Made by a program: the position numbers and the translations under genes
Assembly (NCBI RefSeq): GCF_012955605.1
Contig: NZ_CP052135.1
Span: 2,864,711-2,928,710 of the forward strand
Length of the DNA: 64,000 nt
Direction of reading: 5' to 3'
DNA from: Bacillus fonticola
GTDB lineage: Bacteria; Bacillota; Bacilli; Bacillales; JC228
Shown here: positions 9,021 through 17,119 of the stretch, piece after piece
How the letters are laid out: every line of letters begins with the position of its first letter
How positions within the stretch are numbered: the stretch's first letter is position 1
The notes under the pieces: model-generated
Database searches by the model: none
Seen by the model: only the letters and a program-made list of their open reading frames with translations
What the model was told of the DNA's origin: nothing

Positions 9021-10055
9021 TTAGTATAAATAACTATGTCCTGCTGCCTTCCGCAACCGATTCATTAACGCAGCACCCGCCCCATCTTCAGGGAACGTTT
9101 CGCACAAAATGACGTCTACATTTTGTTCGTTAAACTGACGAAGCGTATCATAAAGGGCCTTAGCTACTGTCGCGATATCCCCACGTTGACCACAAGTGAG
9201 CACAGCATCTGCTATCAAATCAGCTTTGGAGTCGACTGTAGTCAACACGCCGACCCGCTTTCCTTCACCTTGAAAGCGGTCTATCCACACTTGTAATGTC
9301 TTGATTTCACCTTCTACAAGATACAAAGGGGCGTCCGGGGCGTAGTGAGTATACTTCATACCTGGAGACTTGGGAGCTGATGTCACTCCGGTTAAACCCG
9401 CATCCAATTCCACATTGCCTATAACGGCGCGGATTTGGTCGGCTGTGATAGAGCCAGGACGTAGAATAATCGGTACTTCCCCTGTGCAATCCACAACCGT
9501 CGATTCGATTCCTTCTTCCGTAGGGCCGCCATCCACAACGCCTGCGATACGACCTTGTAAGTCTTGCAGCACATGTTCCGCGCGCGTCGGACTCGGTTTA
9601 CCAGATGAATTAGCGCTTGGTGCCGCTATCGGGAGCTGTGTTGATTCCAGTAGATTACGTGCGACTGGGTGAGACGGAATCCGGACGGCCACTGTGGACA
9701 AGCCAGCTGTTACTCGTGTGGATAACATCGAGGTTTCCGTTACTGGCAAAATAAATGAAATGGGTCCCGGCGCAAAGGCTGCGATCATTTGTTGTGCAAG
9801 TGGAGAACCTCTGTCCGCAAATTCATCCATTTGTTCGGGCATACTAACATGCACGATCAGTGGGTTGTCACTCGGTCTACCTTTTGCCTCGAAAATACGC
9901 GCCACCGCTTCATCATTCGTCGCATCAGCTCCAAGTCCATACACCGTCTCCGTAGGAAAAGCCACGACCTTTCCTTCTTGGAAGAACGTGGCGACCTCAT
10001 TTATGATTGATTGTGGATACTCTGTGGATTGTACCGTCCAAATTTTCGTGTTCAT
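9021..10055 (-). CDS. ywlC: L-threonylcarbamoyladenylate synthase (Sua5/YwlC type)
   Basis: Makes threonylcarbamoyl-AMP from threonine, bicarbonate and ATP for t6A37 tRNA modification. The 344 residues contain the YrdC-like catalytic domain (about 15-205) with FPTETVYGLGADA, KGRPSDNPLIVHV and PSANSSGKPSPT, followed by a linker (KSPGMKYTHYAPDAPL) and a C-terminal Sua5 domain. RBS GGAG is 8 nt before the ATG. DnaA-box-like sites occupy its 5' end and upstream gap, as reported for the ywlC locus of B. subtilis. Confidence 0.95.
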   Translation of the reverse strand: MNTKIWTVQSTEYPQSIINEVATFFQEGKVVAFPTETVYGLGADATNDEAVARIFEAKGRPSDNPLIVHVSMPEQMDEFADRGSPLAQQMIAAFAPGPISFILPVTETSMLSTRVTAGLSTVAVRIPSHPVARNLLESTQLPIAAPSANSSGKPSPTRAEHVLQDLQGRIAGVVDGGPTEEGIESTVVDCTGEVPIILRPGSITADQIRAVIGNVELDAGLTGVTSAPKSPGMKYTHYAPDAPLYLVEGEIKTLQVWIDRFQGEGKRVGVLTTVDSKADLIADAVLTCGQRGDIATVAKALYDTLRQFNEQNVDVILCETFPEDGAGAALMNRLRKAAGHSYLY

Positions 10056-10185
10056 AAGCTCAAACTCCTTACCCGTTCAAAAAGGTTCTTTATCGAGTAT
10101 AAGAGATGTTTACTGATAGAACAAGTCAATGTTATACACAAAATGTGGATAACTCCTATTCACTTGTGGGTAACTCTGTGGATAC
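10012..10185. other. DnaA-box cluster at the ywlC 5' end
   Basis: Six 9-mers close to the DnaA box TTATCCACA occur in 174 bp: TGTGGATAC at 10012, TGTGGATTG at 10023, TTATACACA at 10132, TGTGGATAA at 10144 (perfect match, reverse strand), TGTGGGTAA at 10165 and TGTGGATAC at 10177. Five share one orientation. B. subtilis has a stable DnaA-binding cluster at ywlC, so conservation of a titration or regulatory site is likely. No AT-rich unwinding element or dnaA/dnaN gene is present, so it is not oriC. Confidence 0.75.
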
Positions 10186-10632
10186 GTCAAGTGAACGCTT
10201 CATAAATAAGAAGTTTTCTTCACGGCTCGCTACAATTTGAGCACCATGTTCACAACCGGAGAGCACCTCTACTGCTTCCACTTCTTCCATCTCTTGAAAT
10301 CCAAGTACTTGAAATAAGGTAGAGGTAGAGCGGCGATTGGATACTAAGTATACTGTTTCCATCCCCTTTTGCTGGGCAAGTTGGAACGCACCTTCGAACA
10401 ACGCGAATAAGTCATTCTCAGTAGTTGCCGGTGTTAAGACGAGAGAACGCAAAAGACCAGACCTTTCCATCGGTTCAAGCCCGACCGTTGCGGTCATTTT
10501 TCCCTCTTCATTTTCTTGTAGAAGAAAGTGGTCATAGAGCTTGTCCACACCATCTGTTTGTAAGTCAGCTTTTTTAAGAAAGGATTGCAAAGAAAGGATA
10601 TCTTGTTCTGTTGCGAATCGAATTGTGTTCAT
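10156..10632 (-). CDS. GNAT-like N-acetyltransferase-domain protein
   Basis: A 158-residue protein with a GNAT-like layout: the N-terminal IRFATEQDILSLQSFLKKA helix region, a central strand GLLRSLVLTPATTENDLFALFEGAFQLAQQKG, and YLVSNRRSTSTLFQVLGFQEMEEVE, matching the terminal beta strands of the fold. The classical Q/RxxGxG/A loop is poorly kept, so acetyl-CoA binding is uncertain. Start 10632 is chosen because GGAGG is 9 nt upstream; a GTG at 10641 touches the ribosome site. It lies 100 bp upstream of ywlC, like ywlB of B. subtilis. Its 3' end overlaps the DnaA-box cluster. Confidence 0.7.
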   Translation of the reverse strand: MNTIRFATEQDILSLQSFLKKADLQTDGVDKLYDHFLLQENEEGKMTATVGLEPMERSGLLRSLVLTPATTENDLFALFEGAFQLAQQKGMETVYLVSNRRSTSTLFQVLGFQEMEEVEAVEVLSGCEHGAQIVASREENFLFMKRSLDVSTELPTSE

Positions 10633-10641
10633 ATCTTTCAC

Positions 10642-10988
10642 CCTCCAAAGAGATTGTTACTGCATTCTATGGAAGTGATAGAGAGAATAGAACTCGATTT
10701 GGTAGATTTCCTCTCTTACCTAGCAAAGTACGGCATCCAGCGCACCCATCATTGTATTCCGTGCATGTTCGGTTTGACTGCTGATGTACTCTTTCCCATT
10801 CGGGTGCAATTCATAGGTTCATTCCGATCCCTTTGATTAATTGTTTCATTTATATTTTTTGCGGATACTCAAAACTATTCAGTACATACTACTTAGATGC
10901 AAAAAGGGAAACTTGTTTCTGTAGACCCACACGAATTCCCCTTGGTAAGCTATAGAAAGTGTACATAAGATTTGTTAGGGGATGAATT
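10642..10988. other. Intergenic region between the GNAT and CDF genes
   Basis: There is no convincing gene in this 347-bp gap. It holds the divergent promoters of the two flanking genes and an MntR-like motif at 10896-10914, listed separately. Confidence 0.6.
10896..10914 (+). promoter_or_regulatory. MntR-box-like sequence upstream of the CDF gene
   Basis: ATGCAAAAAGGGAAACTT resembles the B. subtilis MntR box (TTTGC, 4 nt, GGNAAACT) but has one extra base between half sites. It is 75 bp upstream of a Mn-type CDF gene. In B. subtilis MntR activates mneP and mneS. Assignment is inference. Confidence 0.3.
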
Positions 10989-11858
10989 ATGGATAGGTAT
11001 CAAGAATTAAAAATGGCTGAACGTGGTGCATGGGTTAGTATTGGCGCTTATATCATTTTGTCTGCCGCGAAATTATTTTTTGGATATACCTTTAACTCGG
11101 AAGCGCTTCGGGCAGATGGTTTAAATAACACCACGGATATCGTGGTCTCTATTGCTGTGTTGATCGGTCTGAGAATATCTCAGAAACCGGCTGATGAAAA
11201 TCACCGATACGGACACTTTCGCGCAGAGACGATCGCTTCACTGGTGGCCTCGTTTATTATCGCAACTGTAGGTTTAGAGGTATTGTATAACGGCATTGTT
11301 TCGATAGTGAATCCTAAACAAGAAGCGCCTAATTTAATTACAGCATGGGTTTCGTTAGGAAGTGCTGTCGTTATGTTTTTTGTGTTTATATACAACAGAA
11401 ATTTAGCAAGGAGAACCAACAGTCACTCACTCCTAGCTGCCGCTGGAGACAATAAGTCAGATGCCTACGTAAGTATTGGGGTTTTTGTTGGGATCATGGC
11501 TTCTCAAATAAATCTGGCTTGGATTGATACGGTCGCAGCGATCATTGTAGGTCTCCTAATTTGCAAAACAGGATGGGATATATTTAAAGAGGCAACGCAC
11601 TCGCTTACGGACGGATTCAGTGAACGTTCTTTAGAGGAAATCAAGCAAACAATTGAGTTAGTTTCACAGGTGGAAGCATTAAAGGATATTAAGGCGAGGT
11701 ACTTGGGAAGTGAAGTACATGTAGATATTGTAATCGAGGTGTCACCACATCTAAATGTGCAGGAAAGCCATGAGATTGCGGATGAAATAGAGGAACAGTT
11801 GCATAGGAAGCATAACATTGCGCACAGTAACATCCATACAGAACCTGCTAATAATTAA
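10989..11858 (+). CDS. Cation diffusion facilitator, probable Mn2+ exporter (MneP/MneS-like)
   Basis: A membrane antiporter exporting divalent metal, 289 residues. About six helices in the first 210 residues are followed by a C-terminal cytoplasmic domain (EALKDIKARYLGSEVHVDIVIEV... HSNIHTEP). Metal-site motifs are D43-GLNNTTD50 in helix 2 and DNKSD in helix 5. The Asn/Asp pattern differs from the HxxxD of zinc exporters and resembles Mn-transporting CDFs. The ATG at 10989 follows AGGGGATG. It shares a bidirectional terminator with spoIIR. Confidence 0.88.
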   Translation: MDRYQELKMAERGAWVSIGAYIILSAAKLFFGYTFNSEALRADGLNNTTDIVVSIAVLIGLRISQKPADENHRYGHFRAETIASLVASFIIATVGLEVLYNGIVSIVNPKQEAPNLITAWVSLGSAVVMFFVFIYNRNLARRTNSHSLLAAAGDNKSDAYVSIGVFVGIMASQINLAWIDTVAAIIVGLLICKTGWDIFKEATHSLTDGFSERSLEEIKQTIELVSQVEALKDIKARYLGSEVHVDIVIEVSPHLNVQESHEIADEIEEQLHRKHNIAHSNIHTEPANN

Positions 11859-11872
11859 GAAATAATATTCCT

Positions 11873-11912
11873 AAAAACCCTTCTTTCTTTAAGACTAGAA
11901 AGAGGGTTTTTC
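11873..11912. terminator. Bidirectional terminator between CDF gene and spoIIR
   Basis: AAAAACCC-TTCTTTCT pairs with AGAAAGA-GGGTTTTT around an 8-nt loop, giving U tracts on both strands between convergent genes. Confidence 0.85.
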
Positions 11913-11914
11913 AT

Positions 11915-12577
11915 TTAAAACAAGTCCAACACCCACTGAAACATTTCCACTAAGAAAAACTTTGCTTGCGGTTTATCGCCTTCTCCATCCACGTACATTG
12001 GGTCGTCTTCTACTCCATCTTCCCTTTGCTCTATTTTGACGTCATCGACGCCGTTTCCAGTTTGCGTAGTCATTCCGTTTGAGGAATCAACGAAGCACAG
12101 GTTTGGGAACAGGACACACCACCAATTCGATCCTTTTGCTTCTCCTAGCGAAATCAACACCGCTTCATATTCTCCTGCAGGGTATAGCAAGTTTCCGTAC
12201 AATTTCGTAGGGAATTTAATCATGCCATATTCAACTTTAACATCCTGGTCCAGTCCCGACTCCTCTACCACTCGTTCAGCGATTTTTGTGATTTCTGGTA
12301 GTTTCTCTTGCATAACTTTACTCGCTTCGTCGAATGAAGAAGCTCCCTCCATCCACTCGGTAATCGCTATGTTCACTTCATCTCGAACGTCACGCTTCAG
12401 TGCTTGATCTACCTCCATGTCACTGTTAGCAAGAATTCGTAATCGCATAGCCTCTTCAGGTATCACGAATCGGCTATTTGCTGTCGCTTCTGTCTTTGGA
12501 ATCGATAAACTCGCGATCGTGCCGAGCACTAATATACATATATACAAACTAGCAAAGTATTTTTTATTAATTTTCAT
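11915..12577 (-). CDS. spoIIR: Stage II sporulation protein R
   Basis: A forespore-expressed secreted signal that triggers SpoIIGA to process pro-sigma-E in the mother cell. The 220-residue product has an N-terminal signal or anchor helix (about 8-26), then the family core RFVIPEEAMRLRILANSD, LKRDVRDEVN, KFPTKLYGNLLYPAGEYEAVLISLGEAKGSNWWCVLFPNLCFVD. Start 12577 (MKINKK) has an 8-nt spacing to GGGGCGG; a GTG nine bases upstream is too close. The ribosome site lies inside an inverted repeat in the leader. The C-terminus (about 170-220) is acidic and then hydrophobic. Confidence 0.95.
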   Translation of the reverse strand: MKINKKYFASLYICILVLGTIASLSIPKTEATANSRFVIPEEAMRLRILANSDMEVDQALKRDVRDEVNIAITEWMEGASSFDEASKVMQEKLPEITKIAERVVEESGLDQDVKVEYGMIKFPTKLYGNLLYPAGEYEAVLISLGEAKGSNWWCVLFPNLCFVDSSNGMTTQTGNGVDDVKIEQREDGVEDDPMYVDGEGDKPQAKFFLVEMFQWVLDLF

Positions 12578-12582
12578 AATTT

Positions 12583-12620
12583 GCACCGCCCCTTCACTAC
12601 ACAGTGTGGACAGGCGGTGC
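12583..12620 (-). promoter_or_regulatory. Leader hairpin masking the spoIIR ribosome binding site
   Basis: GCACCGCC (12583-12590) and GGCGGTGC (12613-12620) are perfect 8-bp inverted repeats. The inner segment can also pair (CACT with AGTG). The spoIIR SD (GGGGCGG) is in the 3' arm on the transcribed strand, so folding would hide it. Regulation is inference. Confidence 0.5.
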
Positions 12621-12640
12621 TCATCTTAAACTATGAAATT

Positions 12641-13555
12641 TTAATTTTTATTTTGTGCAAACGGCGTGCAGTTGAAAGCTTCTAGAAAACTACTTGGAAC
12701 AAAGAAGCGACACGTAACTAACGGATCCACCACTTGAGAGATTTGCGTATGACCAACAGCACTCATCGCCATCGTTAGTTCCGCAAGCGACAAATCAGTA
12801 TGTGGATGTAAGAAGTCAATCATCTCTTCCACAGCTACTTTCACTGCTTCGTCCAAAGTGTGCTTAGATACTAGAATGGCGAGACCTTCGTCGTTTTGCA
12901 AAAACGGGTAGCGTATAGGCTGTTCTTTAACGACGTCCAAAGTCACCTCTACTTTGCCTGGTACTTCAACTCCAGACACCCCGATTTCACCGTCTCCCAT
13001 CGCTGCATGGAAATCTCCTAGACCAAATAACGCACCTTCAGTAAACACAGGGAAATAGACCGTAGCTCCTTCTGTCATGAGGGTCGTATCCAAGTTTCCA
13101 CCGTGTGCCCCGGGTGTCCCGTTGTTCACTGGCTCCCCCTCTGGCGCCACCCCAATGACCCCAATCATTTTTTGTACAGGGAATTGAAGGGACGTTGAAA
13201 AGGTTACCTTATCTCCTTCAATTGGCAACACCTTTACTGAAAATGAGTCTACTCGATGTCCCATCACACCAAGGTCAGGACCTGTTACCATCACTCCTTG
13301 AGCTCCAATGTCTATGGAGTGAATGGTGACAGCTAATACATCGCCCTGCTCAGCACCCTCTACATATACAGGACCTGTTGCTGGATTCACTCGATCCCAA
13401 TCGAGCTGCTGCATCGTCGTGCTTTCTGATTGAATTTGATCCTCAAAGCAATCGTACGTTTCAATAGCAACACGCTCTCCAGTACGAACGTGCACCTTTG
13501 CCTCATTTTCTTTAGAAAAAGCATAGAACGGCTTTCCTTTTTGTAATGTTTTCAT
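12641..13555 (-). CDS. Acetamidase/formamidase family protein
   Basis: Hydrolyses formamide or short aliphatic amides to the acid and ammonia (FmdA/AmdA family), cytosolic. The 304 residues show NPATGPVYVEGAEQGDVLAVTI, GVAPEGEPVNNGTPGAHGGN, TEGALFGLGDFHAAMGDGE and the C-terminal MSAVGHTQISQVVDPLV. The HGGN and GDFHAAMGDGE segments carry the likely metal and catalytic residues. Start ATG 13555 follows GAGAGGGTTGGGG. It is divergent from motPS. The physiological substrate is not determined; nitrogen scavenging is likely. Confidence 0.9.
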   Translation of the reverse strand: MKTLQKGKPFYAFSKENEAKVHVRTGERVAIETYDCFEDQIQSESTTMQQLDWDRVNPATGPVYVEGAEQGDVLAVTIHSIDIGAQGVMVTGPDLGVMGHRVDSFSVKVLPIEGDKVTFSTSLQFPVQKMIGVIGVAPEGEPVNNGTPGAHGGNLDTTLMTEGATVYFPVFTEGALFGLGDFHAAMGDGEIGVSGVEVPGKVEVTLDVVKEQPIRYPFLQNDEGLAILVSKHTLDEAVKVAVEEMIDFLHPHTDLSLAELTMAMSAVGHTQISQVVDPLVTCRFFVPSSFLEAFNCTPFAQNKN

Positions 13556-13688
13556 GAGTCCCCAACCCTCTCGATCGTATGAATTTTCCGATAGTTTATC
13601 ATATAAATAGGGCAGATGACCAGTGAGGTAGCTTGTAGACGCTTTCCTTCAATTGCTCTTATCATTTATAAAAGGAGTTAGTGAGCTA

Positions 13689-13715
13689 TAAACTTTTGGC
13701 GGTTTTTGTCGATCT
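13689..13715 (+). promoter_or_regulatory. Sigma-D-type promoter of motPS
   Basis: TAAA at 13689-13692, a 15-bp spacer and GTCGATCT at 13708-13715, matching the flagellar sigma-D consensus TAAA-N15-GCCGATAT at 10 of 12 positions. The predicted leader before motP is about 77 nt. Confidence 0.65.
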
Positions 13716-13798
13716 ATTAAGTAGGGAGTGGGCGCCGTACTTGTTCGCATATTCTCTTCCAACACTATTAGATTCCTTGAGAAAGCTTAGGTGAGACC

Positions 13799-14587
13799 AT
13801 GGATAAAACAACATTGATAGGAATAATACTCGGACTCATTGCCGTTGGAGTAGGTATGATTTTGAAAGGAGCCAGTCTTGTTGCACTTTTTAATCCGGCG
13901 GCCTTGTTCATTATTCTACTAGGAACAATTGCAGCGGTTACCATCGCCTTCCCATCAAGTGAAATTAAACGAGTTCCTCAATTATTTGGCGTTCTATTCA
14001 AGGAGAAAAAGGTGATGTCAATTGAGCAGCTCATCCCCCTTTTTTCTGATTGGGCAACTGTCGCTAGAAAGGAAGGCTTGCTTGCACTTGAAGGCAAGAT
14101 CTCTACTGTAGAGGATCCCTTCTTAAAAAACGGCTTACGGATGGCTATCGATGGCCAAAGTGCCGAATTCATTCGTGATGTCATGACAGAAGAAATAGAG
14201 GCAATGGAAGATCGTCACCAAGCGGGAGCCGCTATTTTTTCTCAAGCGGGAACTTATGCTCCTACACTAGGCGTTCTTGGAGCAGTAATTGGTTTAATCA
14301 CCGCTTTAACTTATATGGACAATACGGATGAACTAGGAAAGGCCATTTCATCTGCCTTTATCGCGACACTCCTTGGAATCTTTACTGGCTATGTACTGTG
14401 GCACCCCTTCGCAAATAAATTAAAAAGAAAATCAAGGCAAGAATTAAAAGTGAGACAAGTCATGATTGAGGGGGTTCTCTCGGTACTTGAGGGACAAACA
14501 CCTCGTGCTATTGAGCAAAAGTTATCGACTTACCTACCCATTAAAGATAGACAAAAGGTGTTAACAGAGGGTGAGCTAAATGGCTAG
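13799..14587 (+). CDS. motP: Flagellar stator protein MotP (Na+-type MotA homologue)
   Basis: The channel subunit of the Na+-driven MotPS stator, 262 residues, with four membrane helices (about 5-22, 32-50, 150-170, 185-205) and a large cytoplasmic loop carrying the charged residues that touch FliG (SDWATVARKEGLLALE). The segment GVLGAVIGLITAL and the C-terminal LWHPFANKLKRKS are family marks. Its gene overlaps motS by 8 bp. In B. subtilis motPS is next to ccpA, so this location is different. MotP rather than MotA is inferred from overall sequence and gene pairing. Confidence 0.9.
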   Translation: MDKTTLIGIILGLIAVGVGMILKGASLVALFNPAALFIILLGTIAAVTIAFPSSEIKRVPQLFGVLFKEKKVMSIEQLIPLFSDWATVARKEGLLALEGKISTVEDPFLKNGLRMAIDGQSAEFIRDVMTEEIEAMEDRHQAGAAIFSQAGTYAPTLGVLGAVIGLITALTYMDNTDELGKAISSAFIATLLGIFTGYVLWHPFANKLKRKSRQELKVRQVMIEGVLSVLEGQTPRAIEQKLSTYLPIKDRQKVLTEGELNG

Positions 14588-15344
14588 AAGAAAAAGGAAA
14601 AAGAATGAAGAAGATCATATCGATGAGACGTGGCTGATCCCTTATGCTGACTTACTTACCCTCCTACTGGCATTATTTATTGTCCTTTTTGCAGCAAGTA
14701 ACGTTGATATTCAGAAATTCAGGCAGATTGCTGAGTCCTTGAACAGTGCCTTTACCGGCGGGACTGGTGTGCTGGAATACGACAGCACACTCCCAGAAAA
14801 TATACCGGTTGTCACGGAGGAAGAGGAAGAGGAAGAGGAAGAGGAAGAAAAAGAAGAAAAGTCAAAGGAAGAGACTGATCATGAGAGAAATGAGCTTATT
14901 CAAGTAAAAGAAAAAATAGATACTTATATAAAAAACAATGAGCTGGATTTACAACTAATAACTGCACTCACTGATGAGGGACTTCTCCTTACTATTCTAA
15001 ATGATGCACTTTTTGAATCAGGAAGCGATGTTGTGCAGAGTTCAGATGTTGCACTGGCTAGGGAAATCTCTGAGCTCCTTGTCATGAACCCCCCGCGCAA
15101 CATCATCGTGAGTGGTCATACAGACAATGTGCCCATTCGCAATAGTCAATTCGACAGCAACTGGCACTTAAGCGTGATGCGCGCAGTTAACTTCATGAAA
15201 ATTTTATTAGAAAATGACGATCTCGACCCACGTTCATTTAGTGCAAAAGGGTTTGGTGAATTCGAACCTATTGCCTCAAACGCAACGGCAGAAGGAAGAA
15301 TGAAAAATAGACGTGTAGAAATTTTGATTTTGCCTAATGAATAG
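14580..15344 (+). CDS. motS: Flagellar stator protein MotS (MotB homologue) with poly-glutamate linker
   Basis: The plug and peptidoglycan-anchoring subunit of the stator, 254 residues. One helix (about 20-41) carries the ion-binding D24 in PYADLLTLLLALF. The OmpA-like domain (about 125-254) contains IIVSGHTDNVPIRN, HLSVMRAVNF and GFGEFEPIASN. Between them lies an acidic linker with 11 consecutive glutamates (80-90) and more Glu/Lys up to 98, encoded by a GAGGAA hexamer microsatellite. Length changes there would stay in frame. Helix residues resemble Na+-type MotS, but ion choice is inferred. Confidence 0.92.
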   Translation: MARRKRKKNEEDHIDETWLIPYADLLTLLLALFIVLFAASNVDIQKFRQIAESLNSAFTGGTGVLEYDSTLPENIPVVTEEEEEEEEEEEKEEKSKEETDHERNELIQVKEKIDTYIKNNELDLQLITALTDEGLLLTILNDALFESGSDVVQSSDVALAREISELLVMNPPRNIIVSGHTDNVPIRNSQFDSNWHLSVMRAVNFMKILLENDDLDPRSFSAKGFGEFEPIASNATAEGRMKNRRVEILILPNE

Positions 15345-15640
15345 CACCATGTCTATCCGAGGAAGTGGTTCTCTTTGAAATACATTGAATTCGGTTTAGG
15401 GTAACACATGGCTCATTAGGACAGAAGCAGAACATGATGATGGCACAGAAACAGAAGAAAAAGAATCATCGGACCAATCAAATGCCACTCCATATATATT
15501 CGGTTTTGGATTAGGGAAACTGTGTTTATTTTGGACTTAAAAGAAGGATTCAAAAGAAATAAGAAGAAACGTAGTGCATTTAAAGCTGTGGTTGGTAGTC
15601 TGGATATGTGATGAATTAGTTTGGTTTGGATTTACGCGTT
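15345..15640 (+). pseudogene. Possible decayed small gene downstream of motS
   Basis: The forward strand from about 15420 reads an acidic segment (TEAEHDDGTETEEKESSDQS, then NATPYIFGFGLG). After a frame change at about 15515-15535 it continues as LDLKEGFKRNKKKRSAFKAV and VGSLDM to a stop near 15612. No intact start or single frame joins them. This is coding-like but unproven; chance open sequence is the alternative. Confidence 0.25.
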
Positions 15641-15663
15641 GGCCTTCGTTCAATTCCACACAT

Positions 15664-15698
15664 CAAAAAACGACAACCAGCATACGCCAGTCATCGTC
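15664..15698 (-). terminator. Intrinsic terminator of the sigma-clpP unit
   Basis: Reverse strand ACGATGACTGGC and GCTGGTTGTCGT form a 12-bp stem with G-U pairs and a GTAT loop, followed by six Ts. It lies about 10 bp past the clpP stop. Confidence 0.85.
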
Positions 15699-15706
15699 AT
15701 CACACC

Positions 15707-16294
15707 TTATTTGCTAGACTGAATAATCTCATCAATAATCCCATACTCTTTTGCTTCCTGCGCGCTCATGAAGTAATCGCGATCCGAGTCTGTAGTCACC
15801 TTCTCCAACGGTTGGCCCGTTCGCTCTGAAATAATGTGGTTTACTCGTTCTCGGAGCTTCAGGATGCGTCGTGCGGAAATCTCGATCTCTGTCGCTTGCC
15901 CTCTTGCCCCTCCTAATGGTTGGTGAATCATGATCTCACTGTTCGGGAGTGCGAATCGCTTTCCCTTCCCCCCAGCGAGCAATAGCATCGCACCGAATGA
16001 AGCGGCAAATCCTGTACAAACAGTGCGTACATCAGGTTCAATGTATTGCATCGTGTCAAAAATAGCGAAACCTGCAGATGTCGATCCACCTGGACTGTTA
16101 ATATATAGGGTGATGTCTTTCTCTGGATTATCAGCAGCCAAAAAGAGCAGCTGCGCGACAATGGAATTTGCCATGTGGTCGTTAATTTCATCACCAACCA
16201 TAATAATTCGGTCTTTTAACAGTCGCGAATATATGTCATACGAACGCTCTCCACGGCTCGATTGTTCAATCACATACGGAATTGTAGTCATCAT
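15707..16294 (-). CDS. clpP: ATP-dependent Clp protease proteolytic subunit, probable paralogue
   Basis: Serine peptidase core of the Clp protease, 195 residues. Catalytic triad: S99 in [10 protein letters not shown]124 in MIHQPLGG and D173 in SDRDYF. N-terminal [10 protein letters not shown] and [12 protein letters not shown] are conserved. The GFAASFGAM core differs from GMAASMGAF of housekeeping ClpP. The locus is also not the usual one, so a second ClpP is likely. It starts 17 bp after the ECF sigma gene in the same direction. RBS AGGAGG is 5-8 nt before the tandem ATG codons. Confidence 0.92.
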   Translation of the reverse strand: MMTTIPYVIEQSSRGERSYDIYSRLLKDRIIMVGDEINDHMANSIVAQLLFLAADNPEKDITLYINSPGGSTSAGFAIFDTMQYIEPDVRTVCTGFAASFGAMLLLAGGKGKRFALPNSEIMIHQPLGGARGQATEIEISARRILKLRERVNHIISERTGQPLEKVTTDSDRDYFMSAQEAKEYGIIDEIIQSSK

Positions 16295-16311
16295 GTACTC
16301 CTCCTATTTGT

Positions 16312-17025
16312 TTAAGCTGCCATACAGACGGCGCCAGAAGGAGTGCACGTGCGCATGTGTTGTTTTGCGAGTAGAATAGGAACGGTTTGCCCCAGGCGTA
16401 AGGAATGTAACGACGGAAGCACTTCGAGTAGTCGCTTTGGGTCTTGTGAGTGAATGGTGGTGTAGAGAAGGTCTGTAAATGCCTCTCGATCGTAGTCAAT
16501 CCAGAATCGATCTGCAGATTGCCCTTGTTGCCCTTCTGTCGCCCTTCTCAAGCGTTCATTTGCCCGATGCAATGTGGATTTAATCGCGGTATCCGTTGTG
16601 TCAAACAGGTCTGCGATTTCTTTGACTTGAAATCCAAACGCTTCTTTCAAAAGAAAGCTGACGGACTGCTTGGGAGTTAACGTGTTCACTAACAGCTGAA
16701 CTAAATCGGTTGAGTTTTCACTAGAAGATTGCTCCGTATCAATTACTTCAGGAGCAGATTCCAGCGTCTCCCTTTTTGACTTTCTGACGTGATCGATCCA
16801 ACTGTTGTGTGCAATTTTTTTATAAAAGGCAAGACTCGTGTCAGGATGCACAACGTTCTTTTTCCATGCTTTCACGATCGTTTCCTGTACAAGATCCTCG
16901 GCATCCCACTTATTTGAAGTAAGAAAGCGGCAATACGGCAGTACCTTTTCGTACAAATCCTCCACATGCTTCTCTTGTACAACACCCAAAATCTGTTCCT
17001 CATATTGACCAAGCTTGGTAAGCAA
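16312..17025 (-). CDS. ECF-type RNA polymerase sigma factor
   Basis: A sigma-70 family factor of about 237 residues. Region 2 lies at about 30-80 (FLTSNKWDAEDLVQETIVKAWKK then AHNSWIDHVRKSKRE). Region 4 lies at about 110-165 (VNTLTPKQSVSFLLKEAFGF, KEIADLFDTTDTAIKSTLHRANERLRR). A C-terminal extension of about 75 residues has no recognised domain. A TTG start at 17025 is preferred: AAAGGAG is 8 nt upstream, while the GTG at 17034 touches it. No anti-sigma gene is adjacent; instead clpP follows after 17 bp. Target promoters are unknown. Confidence 0.85.
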   Translation of the reverse strand: MLTKLGQYEEQILGVVQEKHVEDLYEKVLPYCRFLTSNKWDAEDLVQETIVKAWKKNVVHPDTSLAFYKKIAHNSWIDHVRKSKRETLESAPEVIDTEQSSSENSTDLVQLLVNTLTPKQSVSFLLKEAFGFQVKEIADLFDTTDTAIKSTLHRANERLRRATEGQQGQSADRFWIDYDREAFTDLLYTTIHSQDPKRLLEVLPSLHSLRLGQTVPILLAKQHMRTCTPSGAVCMAA

Positions 17026-17119
17026 TGAAACCACTCCTTTGTGCGCGCGTCTGTACTCTATAAACGGATGAGTTCATCAAAAGGATACGGGTGGATTGAA
17101 ATTTTTCCTTGTTGGTTTC

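Noticed and set aside
10012-10185. Replication origin
   Set aside because: DnaA boxes are present, but no AT-rich unwinding element and no dnaA/dnaN neighbours; the ywlC context explains it better.
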